Of a stretch of 64,000 nt of DNA, positions 60,309-64,000 are shown piece by piece (within the stretch, counting starts at the first letter, position 1; each line of letters starts with the position of its first letter). A program made the position numbers and the translations under genes. The notes under the pieces are model-generated. The model did not search any database, had not been told where the DNA came from, and saw only the letters and a program-made list of their open reading frames with translations. Origin of the DNA: Mameliella sp. CS4 (GTDB lineage: Bacteria; Pseudomonadota; Alphaproteobacteria; Rhodobacterales; Rhodobacteraceae); NCBI RefSeq assembly GCF_019392335.1, contig NZ_JAHXRQ010000021.1, forward strand, positions 1-64,000, written 5' to 3'.

Positions 60309-62146
60309 TCAGCGTCGCGGAACAGGATCGTCCCGCCATCCCCCGCGGCGAAATACCGGCCCGCTCCATCCACAGCGACCGCCCGGAGGCCGGCGGTTGT
60401 TCCGGTCGGGTCCATATGCCAGCGATGACCGTCGAACCGGGCCGCAGCCCCTGCGGCACCAACGGCCACGACGTCGGTGTCGGTCCCGGTCAGCGCCAAC
60501 AGGTCATTCCGCGCCCGCGCCGGGGTGATATGCCATCGCGCCCCGTCGAAATGGCCGATTGTCCCGGACAATCCGACGACGAAAATATCACTCAGGGACC
60601 GCCCCCAGACATCGAACAGGAAATGTTCGGTTCCGGCGTTGAACTCGTCCCAGCGCGTGCCGTTCCACCGCATCACCTGGCCAAAGTCCCCGACGGCCAG
60701 CAGATGCTCGGCATCCATGCCCCAGACGCCATAAAGCGCGCTCTTGGTGCCAGAGGGCATACGCTCCCAATTTGCGCCCGCCCAATGCAGGACAAGGCCT
60801 TCGTCACCGACGGCAAAGATCTGCCCGCAGCCATCGGACCACATCGACAGGATCGTGACATCCATGAACAGGTCGAAATGTTTGCTCCAGGTCGTGCCAT
60901 CGAAATGGTGGATTTCGCCCAGCTGACCCGCCGCCAGCAATCCGCCATCCGGGGCGCGGGCGAGGTCGTGGATACCTAGCGCGCCGGCCGGGGGCAGCGC
61001 CTCCCATTTGCCGCGATCAAGGGCCAGCACGGTCCCTTCCTCGCCGCAGGCAAACAGCATGTCCTGCTTGGGATCGTGCCAGATGCCCCAAAGCTGGCGG
61101 TCGGTACCACTCTCCATCGCGGACCAGTTCGCCGGGTCTTCGCCGGGCTGGATGGCGGGCGCGAAACAGGTCAGCGCCGCGCTGTCGCCAACCAAAAGAC
61201 TGCCATAATCGCCGACCGCCATGACCTCGCCCGAGGGCAGATCGACAAGGCCCAACAGGTCGTGCCCCGTGCCGCTTTGCAGGCGGTCGGCGCGGTCTTC
61301 GCGGATCAGGTGGATCTGCCCTGCATCCCCAAGCGCCAGAAGGCCCTTGCCGGTCTGGCCCAAGGCCCGGAAGCGGCTGAATTCCATGTCGGCGAAAAGC
61401 TTGTCGAAGCCCTCGCCATCCCACAGGACAAGATCGCCGCGAAACCCGTTTGCCTGAATGAAATAGCGCCCCCCGGCCAGCAGAGCGCGCCCCCTGGGCA
61501 AGGCAATCGCCGTGGTGAAATTGGAGACCACCGGGCAATCGAGCGCCTGCCAGCTGCCTTTGAGATCGCGGATCGCCACCGTGCCATCGCCGCCAGAGGC
61601 CATCACGCGTCCATCCTCCAGGACAATGACAGCGCGCAAATGGGCGCGCGTACCGGCGTCTTCGACCGACCAATCCGCCCCGTCGAAATGCAGGATCCTG
61701 CCGCGATCCCCCACCGCCCAGGCCTGCCCGTCCGCGTTACCGCAAATGGCGAAGAGCGGGGTATTCTCGTCGACCGACGCATATTTATCGCCCGCGTCGA
61801 CAACGCAGCCGCGCACCTGCCGCCAGTCCTCTCCGTCATAGTGCAAGATCAGACCCATCCATCCAACGGCCCAGAGGTTTGTCCGATCCGTGCCCCATAG
61901 CGCATGGATCGGCACGGGCGCCGGACAGGACAGCCGAACCCAGTCTTCGCCATCGAAGTGGTTGATCGCGCCGTGATCGCCGACCACGAAGAGGCCGACC
62001 TCATCCGCCCAGCCGTCCCAGAACACGTCGTCGGCCCCGGCGGGCAGGCCGTCGACCGAATACCACCCCTGTGCCGCCTCGGGGCGTGCCCCAAAGTTGC
62101 CGCGGAACAACCCGCGACGCGAAACCGTTTCAACTGCTCCGTCCAT
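60305..62146 (-). CDS. Multi-repeat beta-propeller protein of unknown function
   Basis: 613 aa. From about residue 45 to the end it consists of about 14 repeats of about 42-44 residues with a loose consensus of AVGDxGxIxHFDGxxW (for example LWAVGWMGLILHYDGEDW, AWAVGDRGRILHFDGADW, IFAVGDEGLVLHWAGANW, IFVVGLSGTIGHFDGARW). Fourteen blades would fit two seven-bladed propellers. The N-terminus SRRGLFRGNFGARPEAA contains a twin Arg but no hydrophobic stretch, so no export signal; cytoplasmic location is likely. It abuts the P-loop ATPase gene (stop directly followed by ATG) and overlaps DUF2478. Possibly a scaffold in molybdoenzyme maturation. Confidence 0.82.
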   Translation of the reverse strand: MDGAVETVSRRGLFRGNFGARPEAAQGWYSVDGLPAGADDVFWDGWADEVGLFVVGDHGAINHFDGEDWVRLSCPAPVPIHALWGTDRTNLWAVGWMGLILHYDGEDWRQVRGCVVDAGDKYASVDENTPLFAICGNADGQAWAVGDRGRILHFDGADWSVEDAGTRAHLRAVIVLEDGRVMASGGDGTVAIRDLKGSWQALDCPVVSNFTTAIALPRGRALLAGGRYFIQANGFRGDLVLWDGEGFDKLFADMEFSRFRALGQTGKGLLALGDAGQIHLIREDRADRLQSGTGHDLLGLVDLPSGEVMAVGDYGSLLVGDSAALTCFAPAIQPGEDPANWSAMESGTDRQLWGIWHDPKQDMLFACGEEGTVLALDRGKWEALPPAGALGIHDLARAPDGGLLAAGQLGEIHHFDGTTWSKHFDLFMDVTILSMWSDGCGQIFAVGDEGLVLHWAGANWERMPSGTKSALYGVWGMDAEHLLAVGDFGQVMRWNGTRWDEFNAGTEHFLFDVWGRSLSDIFVVGLSGTIGHFDGARWHITPARARNDLLALTGTDTDVVAVGAAGAAARFDGHRWHMDPTGTTAGLRAVAVDGAGRYFAAGDGGTILFRDAE

Positions 62147-63259
62147 TTATCCGCCACCCTTTGTTGGTTGCGAGGCCTGTTTCAATCTGGTCGCCTCCTG
62201 GTTCAGCAGCTCTGAAAGCCCGGCGCTCAGCGCATCGTTTTGTGGCAATGCCGCCAAAGCCTCCTGCAGGTCTGAATCGTCCAGATTCTCGGCAAACACG
62301 TCCTGCATCGTTGCGGCGATCGCCTGGTGAAACCCCTCACGGCCCAGCGCGGAGACCGCTTCGATCATCGGGTCAAAGGCGCGGGCCACCACACCGTCAG
62401 GCATCGCGGTCACAACTGGCTCGCCACGGTCCGATCCCAGCGCGAGATCGGGCGACAGGGGAATTTCGGCGATCTTTTCGATGTCGAATTTGGCCAAGGC
62501 CTCCGTGACGCCTGCGTCGGGATACAGATGGAAATCTTCGTGACAATTCGGGCACTGCACGCCTGCCATGTTCACCACAGCCCCGATCACAGGCAGGCCA
62601 CGCTCGCGGCAGAACCGCCCGGCCTTGAGGCTGTCCATCTGGGCCACCGCCTGCGGCGAGGTCACCAGAACCGCCGAGACGTTGCTGCCTTCGAGCATGT
62701 CACACAGGGTGATCAGCTCATTCCCGGTGCCCGGGGGCATGTCGACCACCAGAAAGTCCAAAGATCCCCAATCGAAGCTGCCGATCAGATGGTGGATGAA
62801 ATCATGCTTGTAGGCATCGCGCCAGACAATCGGGGTGGTGTCGTCTTCGAGCATGAAGGCCAGGGAGCCGACCTCGACCGGATGCGAGATACCTTCGGCC
62901 ATAAAGCCATGAGTCTGCAATCCGGACTTGGTGGTGCGGATCTTGGCGCCGGCAAAGCCGAAAAACCGGCTTTGGTTGGGGCCGTGGATATCGGCATCCG
63001 CCACGCCGACGCGAAATCCGTTCCGCGCCAGCCCGGCGGCCAGATTGGCGCTGACCGTGCTTTTTCCGACACCGCCCTTGTTGGCCAGAACAACAATGAT
63101 CTGGTCGATCTCCTGTAGCCGGCGTTCGATGAGAACCTTGTTGTGGTACGGCTTGTCGAGCGTGCAGCTGTCTTCTTTCGGGCAGAACTGGCAGGCGTGG
63201 CCCAATCCGCAATCGGTCTTGGGCACACTTGCCTTTTCTTCAGGGGTCAGGAAATCCAT
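62147..63259 (-). CDS. Mrp/Nbp35-like P-loop ATPase with N-terminal cysteine cluster
   Basis: 370-aa Fe-S carrier-type ATPase. The deviant Walker A is VVLANKGGVGKSTVSANLAA; switch/Walker B parts are DADIHGPNQSRFFGF and DFLVVDMPPGTGNELITL; the cluster-binding CxxC is QCPNCHEDFHLYPDAG. The N-terminus has four Cys at 17, 23, 26 and 32 (CxxCx5C for the last three), the arrangement of eukaryotic Nbp35 but absent from ordinary bacterial Mrp/ApbC. A C-terminal extension of about 65 residues is unique. It follows the heme-binding subunit gene by 3 bp, so it likely serves that enzyme's Fe-S or cofactor assembly. Confidence 0.88.
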   Translation of the reverse strand: MDFLTPEEKASVPKTDCGLGHACQFCPKEDSCTLDKPYHNKVLIERRLQEIDQIIVVLANKGGVGKSTVSANLAAGLARNGFRVGVADADIHGPNQSRFFGFAGAKIRTTKSGLQTHGFMAEGISHPVEVGSLAFMLEDDTTPIVWRDAYKHDFIHHLIGSFDWGSLDFLVVDMPPGTGNELITLCDMLEGSNVSAVLVTSPQAVAQMDSLKAGRFCRERGLPVIGAVVNMAGVQCPNCHEDFHLYPDAGVTEALAKFDIEKIAEIPLSPDLALGSDRGEPVVTAMPDGVVARAFDPMIEAVSALGREGFHQAIAATMQDVFAENLDDSDLQEALAALPQNDALSAGLSELLNQEATRLKQASQPTKGGG

Positions 63260-63262
63260 GGC

Positions 63263-64000
63263 TTACTCCGATGCCATGTCGAGCATGATCCAGCCTTCCG
63301 ACACGCTTTTCAGCCCGTCGCGCTGTTTCTCGGCCCCCTGCCAGAGAGCGAAAGCCATCGGCACCACGTCGCGGTCCAGCGAAACATTGTGCGCGCCCTG
63401 AGCCTTGATCGGGCGCGACATCACGACCGTCCATTCGTTCGGATCGCCGTCTTTGTCGAAGTATTGGCTCTCACCGCTGACCGGCTGTTCCTCCAGCAGC
63501 GTCGTGCTGCCGGGACCGCCTGCCGCGAGGTTCTGCACCGCATCCTCGCCAGAGCGCCAATACCAGATATTCACCGCGCTGTCGGGGCCGTCTCCCATCA
63601 TGTAGGATGTCTCGTCATCGCCGAGAGAAAACTGCACCGCGACGCCGTCACGGAACCGGTCAAAGGCAGTGGCCGTATCGCGCGTGTCATCCACCCAGCG
63701 CAGCCGCACATAGAACCGCTCTGACGTCTTGGCCAATGTCATGTTGAGATAGCTGACCTCGGCGTCGTAATTGACCCTCAGCTCTACCGATTCATGCACC
63801 GCCGGGGCCGGTGACATGGCAACGCGGTACTCGGGCAACCGCTCCCAGATGATATCGTCCGGGTCGTTGACGGTGCGCAGGTAAATGCCATCGGGAATGG
63901 TGGATACCTTTACGGTGTCATAGGCCTCGATCAGTTTGACATTCGCTTCGGCCATGGACTGGGCTGCAGACAGGGTCGGAGTCGAAAGCATGGCAAATGC
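63263..64000 (-). CDS. Ethylbenzene/DMS dehydrogenase-type heme-binding gamma subunit (partial)
   Basis: At least 245 codons; the frame is open to the right edge (…AFA before the Met at 63991), so the true start and most of a signal peptide lie outside. The end of that signal is probably LSTPTLSAAQS, and the mature part begins near MAEANVKLIEAYDTVKV. The rest (VELRVNYDAEVSYLNMTLAK, ERFYVRLRWVDDTRDTATAF, WYWRSGEDAVQNLAAGG, WTVVMSRPIKAQGAHNVSL) matches the EB_dh fold of the gamma subunits of type II DMSO-reductase-family enzymes (DdhC, EbdC, SerC, ClrC), which bind one heme b in the periplasm. The catalytic alpha and beta subunit genes would be expected just outside the window. Confidence 0.82.
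   Translation of the reverse strand, partial: AFAMLSTPTLSAAQSMAEANVKLIEAYDTVKVSTIPDGIYLRTVNDPDDIIWERLPEYRVAMSPAPAVHESVELRVNYDAEVSYLNMTLAKTSERFYVRLRWVDDTRDTATAFDRFRDGVAVQFSLGDDETSYMMGDGPDSAVNIWYWRSGEDAVQNLAAGGPGSTTLLEEQPVSGESQYFDKDGDPNEWTVVMSRPIKAQGAHNVSLDRDVVPMAFALWQGAEKQRDGLKSVSEGWIMLDMASE

Noticed and set aside
1..64000. tRNA, rRNA, CRISPR array, transposase or integrase
   Set aside because: None seen on reading both strands; no cloverleaf-like, repeat-spacer or mobile-element gene signatures were noticed.

Overview
The window is high-GC DNA, with dense co-oriented genes joined by many ATGA overlaps and frequent NNC/NNG codons. Gene content and order point to an alphaproteobacterium of the Rhodobacteraceae/Roseobacter type. 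The strongest clue is a hydrogenase locus laid out as hupTUV-hypF / hupSL(x)C / hupDFGHJK-hypAB-hupR-hypCDE, the order known from Rhodobacter capsulatus. No rRNA, tRNA, CRISPR array, insertion sequence or phage gene was recognised.

Left part (1-15.6 kb): aromatic and ketone catabolism. A class III aminotransferase, apparently cut at its 5' end, is followed by the homogentisate lower pathway: maleylacetoacetate isomerase (maiA), homogentisate dioxygenase (hmgA) and fumarylacetoacetase (fahA). Next come a DUF2585 membrane protein, an MBL-fold protein, an FAD-dependent aromatic hydroxylase, a DUF2783 protein and a MarR regulator. After a decayed stretch there are a VOC-type dioxygenase-like protein, a ThDP-dependent acetolactate-synthase-like enzyme, an AcoR-like regulator and a class B flavoprotein monooxygenase.

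Middle-left (15.6-31.5 kb): two transport-plus-hydrolase operons on the minus strand. The first is a LysR regulator, a Dpp/Opp-type ABC transporter, a gamma-glutamyltransferase-family enzyme and an M20 amidohydrolase, probably for scavenging peptides or gamma-glutamyl compounds. The second is a sugar-type ABC transporter (binding protein, two unusual permeases, UgpC/MalK-like ATPase) with a GH63/MGH1-like intracellular glycosidase, and LacI-type operator palindromes upstream.

Centre (31.9-51.3 kb): a complete H2-sensing and H2-uptake system. HupUV (regulatory hydrogenase), HupT (kinase) and HupR (response regulator) form the sensor circuit. HupSL is the Tat-exported membrane-bound [NiFe] hydrogenase and HupC its cytochrome b. 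HupD/F/G/H/J/K and HypA-F build the enzyme and its Fe(CN)2CO-Ni centre. A 57-codon gene for a His-rich membrane peptide lies between hupL and hupC. The decamer TTTTTTGCAG occurs once upstream of each of the three hup transcription units.

Right part (51.3-64 kb): a GntR-regulated TRAP transporter, a two-gene RND efflux system, and the 3' end of a minus-strand operon that runs off the window. That operon encodes an ethylbenzene/DMS-dehydrogenase-type heme-binding gamma subunit, an Nbp35-like P-loop ATPase with an N-terminal Cys cluster, a protein of about 14 propeller repeats, and a DUF2478 protein. I read it as the accessory half of a molybdoenzyme operon and consider it the most interesting candidate system here. 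With the hydrogenase it suggests a mixotroph able to feed inorganic or C1-sulfur electron donors into respiration.
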